IMG/VR virus record: IMGVR_UViG_3300027985_000576
Location: 1 to 33,855 of that record
Length of the DNA stretch: 33,855 nucleotides
Source: a virus
Direction: 5' to 3' (one strand)
The notes under the pieces were generated by a model. That model ran no database searches. It had not been told where the DNA came from and saw only the letters and a program-made list of their open reading frames with translations. This document shows positions 1 through 10,700 of this stretch, one piece after another. Within the stretch, counting starts at the first letter, position 1. Each line of letters begins with the position of its first letter. The position numbers and the translations under genes were made by a program.

Positions 1-1
1 A

Positions 2-196
2 AATAATATTACATTTAAAGTTGAAGACTCTAAAGTAAATGGAACAAAGACATTATCATTTGGTTTGTCTAATTACAATGTTCCAAATTTATCAGGTGAT
101 GGTGAGTTAGCAGTAAAATTTACTATTTCAGGTGCTACTACAGGTACAATAACTAGGACTCAATATCCAGTCAAAATGACTATTATTAATTTGTAA
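2..196 (+). CDS. C-terminal end of a structural (virion) protein, partial
   Basis: An open frame runs from the window edge to a TAA at 194-196, giving 64 residues with no start inside the window. The peptide is rich in Thr, Ser, Asn and Gly, with alternating hydrophobic residues (for example LAVKFTISG and PVKMTIINL), which suggests a beta-sandwich ending. It stops 11 nt before the next gene, whose ribosome binding site AAAGGA overlaps and follows this stop, so the two are co-transcribed. Its position upstream of other virion-type genes suggests a tail or head decoration component. The function cannot be named from this fragment. Confidence 0.7.
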   Translation, partial: NNITFKVEDSKVNGTKTLSFGLSNYNVPNLSGDGELAVKFTISGATTGTITRTQYPVKMTIINL

Positions 197-207
197 AGGA
201 AAAATAA

Positions 208-1347
208 ATGGCAACATGTACAGCAAAATTAGATCTAACAGCTCTAGATGATAGAGTATTAGAACTTTATCAAGCTTTAATGAAAGCATCTACTGATAAA
301 GATAGTATTTACCTAAAGGCAAAAGAAACCCTTCAAGCGATCTTGTATGATGCTGAACTAGATGCTAGAGAAAAAGCTAATATTCTTTCACAGACTATTG
401 CTAGTATGGTTAATGGTATGTCTGCACAGTCACTGCAAGCAGCTATTGATTTAGCTAAGGATGATCGTGATGCAGAATATGTATTATCTAAATTATGTTC
501 AGAGATCGGTCTTATTGATCAACAAAAATTAAAACTTATCGCTGATACAGCAAACGTTGAAGAAGACACAAAATTAAAGATTGCACAGAACTGGAGAATG
601 CAGGCAGAACTACACCGTGACTATGGTATTATTCCTGATAATCTTGACTTTGCACACGAGGTACTTGATAACATCGACTACGATGAAACATATGGTACTA
701 AATATGAAAGCATTCGTTTAGCACAAGCTAATGTGTATACAGGATATGCACAAGCGTACAGACAATACGGTCTTGTTGATGTTAATGTAGATACTGCAGG
801 TCTACTTGCAAATACTACAACGGCTGATACTGATGGTCTTGTTTATTGGCAAACACGTGTTGCGGAACGTAACGAAGAAGGATTTGATGATAATATGCGT
901 CAACATGTTGCTAATAGTTCAGCAACTATGATTAGTATGCTTTTAAGTTCAGAACAAAGTGGTATTGATTATTCACCATATCTGTCTAACTGGTCAAATG
1001 CGATTACATACCTTAACACAACAAAAAATCAAACTGCTGGTGCTGTATTGATTACAGTATTTGCATCTCTTAGTATTGGTACTGGACGTACTGTTACAGG
1101 TACTACTAGTAATATTCCTGCTGGATCTTCTGTTACAGTATACGCAACATCTACACTTGCAGGAAATACAGTAACATCTGCTGTAGCTGTAGGTATCGTT
1201 CAACTTGATGGTACTTGGTCTGCTGTTCTTGCTCCTGAAGCACTTAATGAACTAGAGATTACAACTGATGGTATGATCTATGCTAGAGTAATGGATAGTA
1301 CAGGTATTCTCAGAACTGATTCTGATACTATTGAAATTGTAGCTTAA
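208..1347 (+). CDS. virion structural protein with Ig-like/adhesion-type C-terminus
   Basis: The 379-aa product starts at ATG 208 behind a good ribosome binding site (AAAGGAAAAATAA-ATG). Residues 1 to about 265 are mainly helical and acidic. From about residue 270 the composition changes abruptly to Thr/Ser/Val/Gly-rich beta sequence (SIGTGRTVTGTTSNIPAGSS, then STLAGNTVTSAVAVGIVQLDG). That pattern resembles bacterial Ig-like or adhesin repeat domains often fused to virion proteins for surface exposure. No signal peptide or membrane segment is seen. It lies between another beta-rich structural gene and a 531-aa virion candidate, all on one strand and closely spaced. A tail or head-surface role is an inference; no family is firmly recognised. 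Confidence 0.65.
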   Translation: MATCTAKLDLTALDDRVLELYQALMKASTDKDSIYLKAKETLQAILYDAELDAREKANILSQTIASMVNGMSAQSLQAAIDLAKDDRDAEYVLSKLCSEIGLIDQQKLKLIADTANVEEDTKLKIAQNWRMQAELHRDYGIIPDNLDFAHEVLDNIDYDETYGTKYESIRLAQANVYTGYAQAYRQYGLVDVNVDTAGLLANTTTADTDGLVYWQTRVAERNEEGFDDNMRQHVANSSATMISMLLSSEQSGIDYSPYLSNWSNAITYLNTTKNQTAGAVLITVFASLSIGTGRTVTGTTSNIPAGSSVTVYATSTLAGNTVTSAVAVGIVQLDGTWSAVLAPEALNELEITTDGMIYARVMDSTGILRTDSDTIEIVA

Positions 1348-1360
1348 TAGTGAGATTACT

Positions 1361-2956
1361 ATGTATATAGTAGAAGATAGAGTAACCCCTACCATTGGGG
1401 CATATATGAATGGATTAGCTTTTAAGAATAAATTTCTTAGAACCTTTCCAACAGAAACTATGGGGGATGGTACTGTAGTTTTTGGTAATTTCTATGTATA
1501 CAGTAACGATGCAGTACACAAAACAGATACCGATTTAAAGATATATAAATTACTTGGTATAAATCCTAATGATATAAATAAAAGTGATTTTAAAGGTGTT
1601 AAGTCATATTGGGTAGGACTTTCTCCACAATTTACGTCATATGATTTAACACTAACAGAACTTAAAAATTACATAAACAACAATTCATCTATTGATGTAG
1701 CTTACAAAGAAGAAGTAGTTTATGATCCTATTGATACAGATGCTCCTAGATATGTAACAGATATACAGATTATAGATCTACTTAAGTCTAAATTTTATTA
1801 TGCTAACTTCCCTGCAGAAGATAGTTTCCCTTTAGTAGCTTTAGCACTACTAGATACTAATAGTGTACTATTTGATATCTCAATCAAAGTTAATACTAAA
1901 ACATTATCTGATCCTATAATTATTAATGGCAGAACCTATAATCAAGTATCACCTAAACTTCTTAGAGCTAATACTACATTAACTATTACACGAAAGACTG
2001 ATGTTGAAGATGTTACTGTACAAACCTACTTAAATAATGTAATAGCGCATATAGCTTCTATTAGAACAGGATATACATCTACGTTTAACAGATATACGTA
2101 CACTGTTAGTTCACCTATGCTAGTATCTGTATACGATAAAGAAGTCAGTGTAAACAAACAGCTATTATACATGGTATCTACTATGAATCCGGCATATGAT
2201 TCTAACTTAGTATATTTTGATATCGTTACAGGGTATAGAATAAAATATGAAGGTTTACGCAATATTAAATCTACACTATTCGGCGAGACTGTAAGTACTC
2301 TGCTTAAATCGGATTATAAACGAGATAGAGGATCTCCGCTAGAACGTTTTATAGGAGCTGTTGTATCGTTAGCACTTATTGCTGTTGCACTAGTAACATA
2401 CCAGTATCAGTTTTTTGCTTATTATGTAGTAGGTGCTACACTAGCGTTAGCTACACTATCCTATATATTCGCTAAAAGCGGGGATTATGGAATGACAAGT
2501 ATCATCGGTAAGAGTATACAAATGTTTTCTGTAGCTACTGCTATGATATCATTTGGTGCAAATATATCCAAGTTTAGTAACACTATAACTGCTGTATCAT
2601 TAAAAGACATAACCTTAGATACAATCACATCTACTATTAAAGATGCATTTGATGTAGTTGTAGAAAAAGCAATTACATCACCAATGATGTTCATATCAGA
2701 TACTCTTAATACAGTATTTAAAGTGTATACAGAAATAATTAATCCAGTAGATTCAACTACAAGTAGTCAAAAAGAACTTGATAAAACTAGAGAAGAACTT
2801 GATAGTTTATCGTCTCCAGATACGATAGATAATGTACGAAGAATAATGTCAGATAGATACTCTAATATTTATGATGCCAATGAGGTATTAGATAATGTTC
2901 CATACCTAATGACACAAGGTAGAATAGATAACGCTATGACTAAATACTATAAATAA
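1361..2956 (+). CDS. large virion-associated protein with central hydrophobic segments
   Basis: The 531-aa product starts at ATG 1361, with a GAG-containing ribosome binding site, 13 nt after the previous gene. The first ~320 residues are mixed alpha/beta and unrecognised. Residues about 327-402 contain three strongly hydrophobic stretches (around VSLALIAVALVTYQY, YYVVGATLALATLSYIFA and FSVATAMISFGANI) that could span a membrane. The C-terminal ~100 residues are polar and helical. A soluble N-terminus followed by a membrane-compatible core is common in phage proteins ejected with the DNA, and the next genes are also of internal-virion type, so a role in the ejection apparatus is plausible. 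This is inference from composition and position only. Confidence 0.6.
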   Translation: MYIVEDRVTPTIGAYMNGLAFKNKFLRTFPTETMGDGTVVFGNFYVYSNDAVHKTDTDLKIYKLLGINPNDINKSDFKGVKSYWVGLSPQFTSYDLTLTELKNYINNNSSIDVAYKEEVVYDPIDTDAPRYVTDIQIIDLLKSKFYYANFPAEDSFPLVALALLDTNSVLFDISIKVNTKTLSDPIIINGRTYNQVSPKLLRANTTLTITRKTDVEDVTVQTYLNNVIAHIASIRTGYTSTFNRYTYTVSSPMLVSVYDKEVSVNKQLLYMVSTMNPAYDSNLVYFDIVTGYRIKYEGLRNIKSTLFGETVSTLLKSDYKRDRGSPLERFIGAVVSLALIAVALVTYQYQFFAYYVVGATLALATLSYIFAKSGDYGMTSIIGKSIQMFSVATAMISFGANISKFSNTITAVSLKDITLDTITSTIKDAFDVVVEKAITSPMMFISDTLNTVFKVYTEIINPVDSTTSSQKELDKTREELDSLSSPDTIDNVRRIMSDRYSNIYDANEVLDNVPYLMTQGRIDNAMTKYYK

Positions 2957-2958
2957 AG

Positions 2959-2986
2959 TTTACCTTAAAGTTAACTTTGCTATAAT
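2959..2986 (+). promoter_or_regulatory. putative sigma70-type promoter with extended -10
   Basis: The 67-nt gap holds TGCTATAAT (2978-2986), a consensus extended -10 element. A TTTACC at 2959-2964 is placed 16 nt upstream of TATAAT as a possible -35. Transcription would begin about 2993 and serve the 120-aa gene at 3024. A related extended -10 occurs in the next intergenic gap at 4758. Host-like promoter recognition is inferred, and no start site is proven. Confidence 0.55.
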
Positions 2987-3023
2987 GTAGCATAAGCTTA
3001 TATTTCACGTGAAGGATAACAAA

Positions 3024-3386
3024 ATGGATGAGAACCTACTTAGAATGCTTGCAGCTAGTGGGTACGGTACTGGTATTCCCGGAACAGGGATTGCTACTAC
3101 AGGTGCTACTGGTGCAGGTTTTATGCCAGAAATGGATTACAGATCATTCCTACAAAAAGTTGGAGATTTAGGTGCTCTAGATCAAATGAAAGCAGGACTT
3201 GGTGTAGGTCAACTCGGTCTTGGAGTTCTTAGCTATATTGACCAAAAGAGACTTGCTGATAAACAAAACAAGTTAATGGGACAACAAATAGAACAAAATA
3301 GATTTTTGATCGATCAGGCTAAGCAACGTCAGAACGATATCAAAACTCAATTCGGTAGTGGCGGATTAGCTGCTAAGTATATTTAA
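3024..3386 (+). CDS. small internal-virion-type protein
   Basis: The 120-aa product is best started at ATG 3024 because AAGGA lies 8 nt upstream. A GTG at 3009 would overlap that ribosome binding site. The N-terminus is Gly/Thr-rich (TGIPGTGIATTGATGAG) and could be flexible. The second half is a Gln/Lys-rich amphipathic helix (about residues 70-110). It is followed after 9 nt by a 445-aa protein with a similar Gln/Ala/Lys-rich helical composition. Small Gly-rich proteins next to giant ejection proteins are common in podoviral virions, where they are packaged inside the head. No family is recognised; the role is inferred from composition and context. Confidence 0.6.
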   Translation: MDENLLRMLAASGYGTGIPGTGIATTGATGAGFMPEMDYRSFLQKVGDLGALDQMKAGLGVGQLGLGVLSYIDQKRLADKQNKLMGQQIEQNRFLIDQAKQRQNDIKTQFGSGGLAAKYI

Positions 3387-3392
3387 GGATAA

Positions 3393-4733
<1,341 letters not shown>

Positions 4734-4735
4734 TT

Positions 4736-4758
4736 AAGCTTCTTTTAGGAGCTTTTTT
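4736..4758 (+). terminator. intrinsic terminator
   Basis: A 7-bp stem, AAGCTTC (4736-4742) against GGAGCTT (4748-4754) with one T-G pair, closes a 5-nt loop TTTTA. The T run of the stem continues to 4758. It begins 2 nt after the stop codon of the 445-aa gene, so it would end or attenuate transcription before the giant genes, which have their own candidate promoter immediately after. Confidence 0.7.
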
Positions 4759-4766
4759 GCTATACT
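4758..4766 (+). promoter_or_regulatory. putative extended -10 promoter for the giant virion genes
   Basis: TGCTATACT at 4758-4766 matches an extended -10 and closely resembles TGCTATAAT at 2978. No convincing -35 is seen; that region overlaps the terminator stem. The leader would carry TTTACCTTAAAG (4780-4791), a 12-mer also present at 2959-2970, followed by an AAAGG ribosome binding site for ATG 4799. A terminator and promoter back to back suggest separately set expression of the two giant genes. Confidence 0.45.
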
Positions 4767-4798
4767 CTTTTTATTATATTTTACCTTAAAGGTACAGA

Positions 4799-7700
4799 AT
4801 GCCATTTAAATACGACTATAGTAACTTTAGTTTTGATGATTTTAAGTCACAAGTTGCTAATCAAAAATCAGAAATTTTATCACAAGCTAAAAACAATAAA
4901 TTAGCTAATTTAGCCGCTAAATCTGGTATTGCCAATGAAGATGTGTTTCGTGCTGGTATGGATCAAACTTATGCTGCACTTAATTTACTGAATACAGGCA
5001 ATGAAGATCTTATCAGTAAAACAATGCGTCCTAACGGTAAAGGAAGTATTTTTGGTGATGATATTCCTTTAAACTTACAAGTAGAACGTGCTACAGATAA
5101 TGAGTTTGGCTACTTTGGTAGACCATTATCAGATGTACGTGGTGTTGGTGGCAAGAGTATTTATGAGACATTTAATACTCCTGAACAAGATACTTCTTAT
5201 AACTCTCGTTACGCTGATAAACCAATCACCGGAGAGTTTAAACCAGCCCTTCTTAAACGTATTACTGATATGGACTCAATGACGTTTCAAGGCGTTACTG
5301 ATCAACAAGGTAAACCTACTGAAGATCGTATTGCTGGTGTAGATGCTTATGAAGTATTTCATGACGATGCACAATCGAAAAAATATTTTGAATCAGCGCA
5401 AGGACAAGCCAAACTTGATAGACAAAAAGAACATTTAGCTAATTTCGGTATTATTCCTAAGCAACAAGAGCAACTACAGGCAATTGATACAGGCTTAGAT
5501 GCACTAAGAAATCGTTTAAAAGAACGTGAATCGTCTAATAACTACAGTGCTGTAAATAAACAAGGCTATGTAGGTGCATATCAATTTGGAATCGCTAGAC
5601 TTAAAGATCTTGGCCTAGTAGATAAGAATGCTCCTGATAACAATAGTGCATTGAATAATCCTAACGTATGGACAGGTAAATATGGAATAAAGAGTAAAGA
5701 AGACTTTTTAAGTTCTGAGGATGTACAAGATACAGTAGCTACTGAACATCTTAATAATTTAGCTGTTATGTTATCAGGTAATGCTACTGATGAAAAAGAT
5801 TTATATGGCAAAATTGCTGCTGCACACCTATTAGGTGTACAAGGATCAAAAGATCTCAGTAAAACTGATGCTAATAAAACTAGTGGACAAGAATACTATG
5901 ATCTTGGTAGTTCTGTAATAGGTACACAACCTACTAGTAGTAAAGAGACCGTATCTACTGTACAAAAAGAACCGACACTAACGGCGGAATCTTTTAGAGG
6001 AGTAGATCAAGATAGTATGTTAGGAGAAGCGTTAGATATTGCACAATCAAGCCTTCTTCAACAGTACGGTAAAACAGCAAAAGCTGTTAATAAAGCTGCC
6101 GTAGCTATTGGTGAAAGTCTTGGAATTAATAAAGACACAATGGAAGGTATTTTCCATGATGATTCTATGTTTGGTGGTAAATTTACTGAATATGCTAAAC
6201 AAGAAGTGTCTGACAAAATTACGGGTGTAATGGCTAAAACTCGTGAAGAACAAAAAGCTGGTATGGACAAAGCACTAGAATCCATTAAGACTGGAAATTA
6301 TGCTGATGCTGCTTGGGAGAGTTTAAAAATTCTTCCTTATATGTTAGGCGATAGCGCCGGAGAGATGGCATCAATTTTTGCTGGTGTTCCTGGTATTACT
6401 GCAGCAGTAGCTGCTCGTGTAAGTGAAGATGCTGAAACATATAAAAAGAATAACGATAAAGATCCTAGTGCGCATTGGATGATTGGTAGTGTATTAACTA
6501 ATGCTGCTGCTTTATTTGGTGAAAAATTCCTTATCAAAAGTGGTGTAGGTGATATCATTGAAAAAGGTTTAAGTAAAGCTAAACGGGTTGGTGGTGTAGC
6601 TGCAAGTACAGTAGGAGAAGCAGTACAAGAATACTACGATCAAACACAACAAGAGTATATGACTCAAAAAACTGGAGAAAAAACTCTTGCTGAAATTGCT
6701 ACAAGCCCGGAAGCACAGTTGGCAGCAGTCGCTGGTGGTGTTATGGGTGGCGCTCTTCGCGGTGCTGGTGAGATCGGTGGTGCTGCAATCGATACTGGTA
6801 AACCTTTATCAGAAAAACTTAATGCTGAGATCGAACGTAGAAAAGCCGCTAAAGCCGCCAAAGAAACTGAAGCAGTTGTAGGTGAATCTGTAAAGCTATC
6901 TACTACATACGGTGGAGTAGAAGCTGTAGCTACAAGGGAAACAGAACACAAAGACTCTATCGATAAAGCTATTGAATCTGGTGATATTCGTGGTGCTGTA
7001 GAAATTCTTAAAGCGTATAAAAACGATCTATCAAATGACTCTGAAAAGCTCATGAATAATGAGGAATTTGAGCAACGTTTAGCGACTGTTAAAAATATGG
7101 TAAATAAGACGTATAATGCTATTAACGAAAGCAAAGCAGATAAGAGTTCAGTAGATACCTTTGGTAGTTCTCCTGATCTAATTGATACAGCAATGTCTGA
7201 TATTTCTGTAGATGAAGCAGAAACGTTTTTACGTAATTATAAAAAAGCAGCAGCACAGTTCGGTAGCGATCCTGTCGGTACTACACGCATCGAACAACAT
7301 ATAAATGCTAAAAAAACGTTAGCTATGGTAGAAACTGACGTAGCTACGGACATAAAAGCAAAAGCTGAAGCTGTACAAAATGCTGCTACTCCGTCCGAAA
7401 AAGAAACAGCAGTTGTTGAGTTTGAACGGTTTAAACAAGACCGTATTGATACAAGCAATAAACTAAATAACTGGCTTAAAAGTATCGAACAAGAAATTAT
7501 GTCTGAAGCTGAAACAATGGTTCAGAATAAAGAAGCTAAAAACACTACTAATGCAGTGCGTAAAATAGTAGCTGAAGAACAGGCTAAACGCAAAGCTAAT
7601 AAGCAAAAAGTAGAATATAAAGGTCAAACATACTATAATCCATACGAAACTAAGAATGTTCTTAAGAAAAAGACTGATGGTGTATGGGTATATGATACTA

Positions 7701-10700
7701 CATACGCTTCTAAAGAAACAATTGCTAGACGTGTTATGTCTAACTTAATGGGTAAAGATCCTGAAATAGTAGGTATTTATACATTACAAAACGCAAAAGA
7801 TACAGAACTGCAGGCGTTTAATGCTGCAGCTGCATTGGCGGGTATTGATACAAAAGCTGACATTGCTAAAGCTAAAGAAGCCAAAGCAAAAGTTGAGAAA
7901 TCTATCACAGAGCAGAAAAAAGCTACTCCCAAGAAATCGGAACAAGTTTCGGATATGGAAGCAGAAAAGATTGCATATGAAGAAACAAAAACTACTCCGA
8001 AAAGTATTGAAGAAGTAACTGTTGTAGAGAAACCTGCAAAACTTGAAAAACTGCGTGCTGAAGTTAAGAGACGTAAAGAAGCAAAGGCTGTTAAAGAAAC
8101 TGAAAAAGCTGCTATGATAGTAACTGATAGTATTATCAAAAAGTCTAAATTAGCTTCGGCTATGCAAAACCCTTTAGTGGCTAAGAGTACAACTAGTAGA
8201 TTAGCAAATGATTCTGAAGCAGGTGTACAACTTAGTGAACTACTATCTACTCTAAGCGATAAACTTGATATCGATAATATTGAAAAAATTATTGCTGATA
8301 AGTTTACACTAAATGTATCTAATACGATTGAGCGTTATCGTGCAGTAGAAAATGATCCAGCTCGTGTATTGTTTTCTGAAGAAGGTACATTAGATTCTAA
8401 TGCAGTGGCTGCTATAAGCAAAGCACTAATAGAGTATTTACTTAAGTATGGAAACAACATTCTACTTCAGGATCGTAATCAAGTAGCTCAAATGCTAGGA
8501 TATGGTGATAACGTAGAACTAGTTCCTGCTGAAGCGTTCAGTAAACTTGGAGATAAAGTATTTAAGAAAAATGTAGCTGACGTATTAGCTAAATCTATTA
8601 TGAAAGATCTAGGTATTAAAATCCGTGCAGGGGTAGATGAAGACCTTATTAAAGTGTATGGAGATGTATTCTCTAAAGCAATAAAAGCAGGACATGCACA
8701 TCAAATGCCTAATAGATTTGAAGAGAAATTTATAGCAAGTTTAGGGCAAATGGCAGCGATTATTGGTGGAGAAATTGGCATTTTTACTAAATTAGATGCT
8801 GATGATCGTCCTGTACTTACACAAGAAGAATACGCAAGAATTGCAGCAGGCGATATAGAAGTAACAAATCCTGAGTTAAAGATGGACTTAATTGGTATCG
8901 GTCCATTAGGTAAATCTCTTGTACGTAATAAAGACATGTACGATACATTTAATAAAGCAGCTAAAGAGTTTACTGAAGGTACATATGTAAAAGAAGTACG
9001 TACTGAACCAATTTCAAGTAAAAAAGTAACTCATCGTGTAATTGCAGATGTATATAACGTAAAACAACAATCTATAGATGTCATTAACAAAGAACGTAGT
9101 AAACCTTGGAGACTTGATACAGAAGCTATCGATACTTTTGAAGGTATGAAAGATACTATGAAATTTTACATGGGTTACATGACTGATAAACAAATGGAAG
9201 AACTATCCTATGTAGACTATGAAAACCAAACAGCAAAAAATAATGCTATAACACTTAAACTTGATTTATTGAATAACCTGGTCAATAGACTTGGTGAAGA
9301 CAACGTAGATGCTGATTTATTTTATGAATGGTTCTATGGTTCTAATGGTCGTTACTACTTAGATAATAATGAAGTAAATCCGCAGAATGATACATTTAAT
9401 CGTTTCATTGTAGGTCTGAAATCCAATAGAGTAACTGTTGATCTATCAAAAGAAGATGCAAATAGTACGAAAACTTTTTATATAGCTTTAGCTCAATCAT
9501 TCGGGAAAGATATTGATAAAATGAGTATTGAAGATTCCATTAAAGCCGGTAAAGAACTGTTTGATATGGGATCTAAAGAATTAACAAATCTTATTAATGA
9601 TACAGAGAACTTTGAGCCGGAAGCGATAGGGCATACTATTCAAGGACTTCTTGCCGTTAAAGCTGCAGAAAAAGCTAAAGGTAAAGCGTTTGATACTAAT
9701 CTAGTAATAGAAACAGACGCAGTTACAAGTGGTATTATCCTTAAGTTACTACAACTACCTTTAGTACAAGACGTAAAAAACTTGCTGAAACGTGGTGGAA
9801 TTATTTTTGAAGACCAACCAGAATACTCTACGTTTACAGGTACAAATAAACTAATTGCAGACGGGCAGTTAGACTTATACCGTATGTTAGCACAGTCTTA
9901 TGGTAAGGCAATTACATCACATCTAGATAGTAATGTTTGGAAGGTCGATACTAACAATCTCGATGATACAAGTTTAAAACGTGCTTTAGCTACTAATAGT
10001 AGACGTGAAGCAGTACTTAAGGCTTCAAGAGATGGTATTATGCCTATTTTTGAAACCGAAGGTGACAAAATTAAGGGTAAACTACGTAGTATCTTTAAAC
10101 CCGTAGTTATGGTATTTGGATACGGTGGTGGTATTGGTAGCATTAAACGTAAATTTATTGGAGAAATAGTAGAAGAACTTCCTACAAAACTAGTAAAAGA
10201 GCTTTATAAATATCAAGATGATATGAGAAAAGGTAAAGTAGACAAAAGCTATAATATGCCTATACTTAACTTCTTTAAAGCACTAGATAAGAAACATGCA
10301 AATACTACATTTAATATTACAAATGTAAGACAAGCAGATGCTTTAATCAAATCGCTATTAAACAAAGATATACTTAACACAAAAGTATACGGTAAACAAA
10401 CATTACGTTCTATAGCGATGTCAGATATGACTGCTTTGTATGGCGATACTTTGAGTAAAGCACTTGAGGATATCTTTGGTTCTGATCTAATTAACGCTAA
10501 TACTACTATTAACAATGCGTTTAGAATGATGTTTAGAATCTTTAACCATAACTATAACCAGAAGTTAAAAGAATTTGCTGAAAAGACTGGACATGAAGCT
10601 AATGCAGAAGAAAAAGCTACGATTATCTTAGATATGAAAAAAGAATTTCCGGCTGTAGCACCTCCTTTTGCAAAGAATGATGAAAAAGGTATTATTATCG

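Noticed and set aside
3009-3023. GTG start for the 125-aa version of the small virion protein
   Set aside because: It would place the AAGGA ribosome binding site inside the coding sequence. ATG 3024 is correctly spaced from it.
6664-7134. 156-aa minus-strand frame inside the 2322-aa gene
   Set aside because: It is antisense to a strongly supported gene, has low-complexity Ser/Ala/Leu content and no ribosome binding site. It is a shadow of codon bias.
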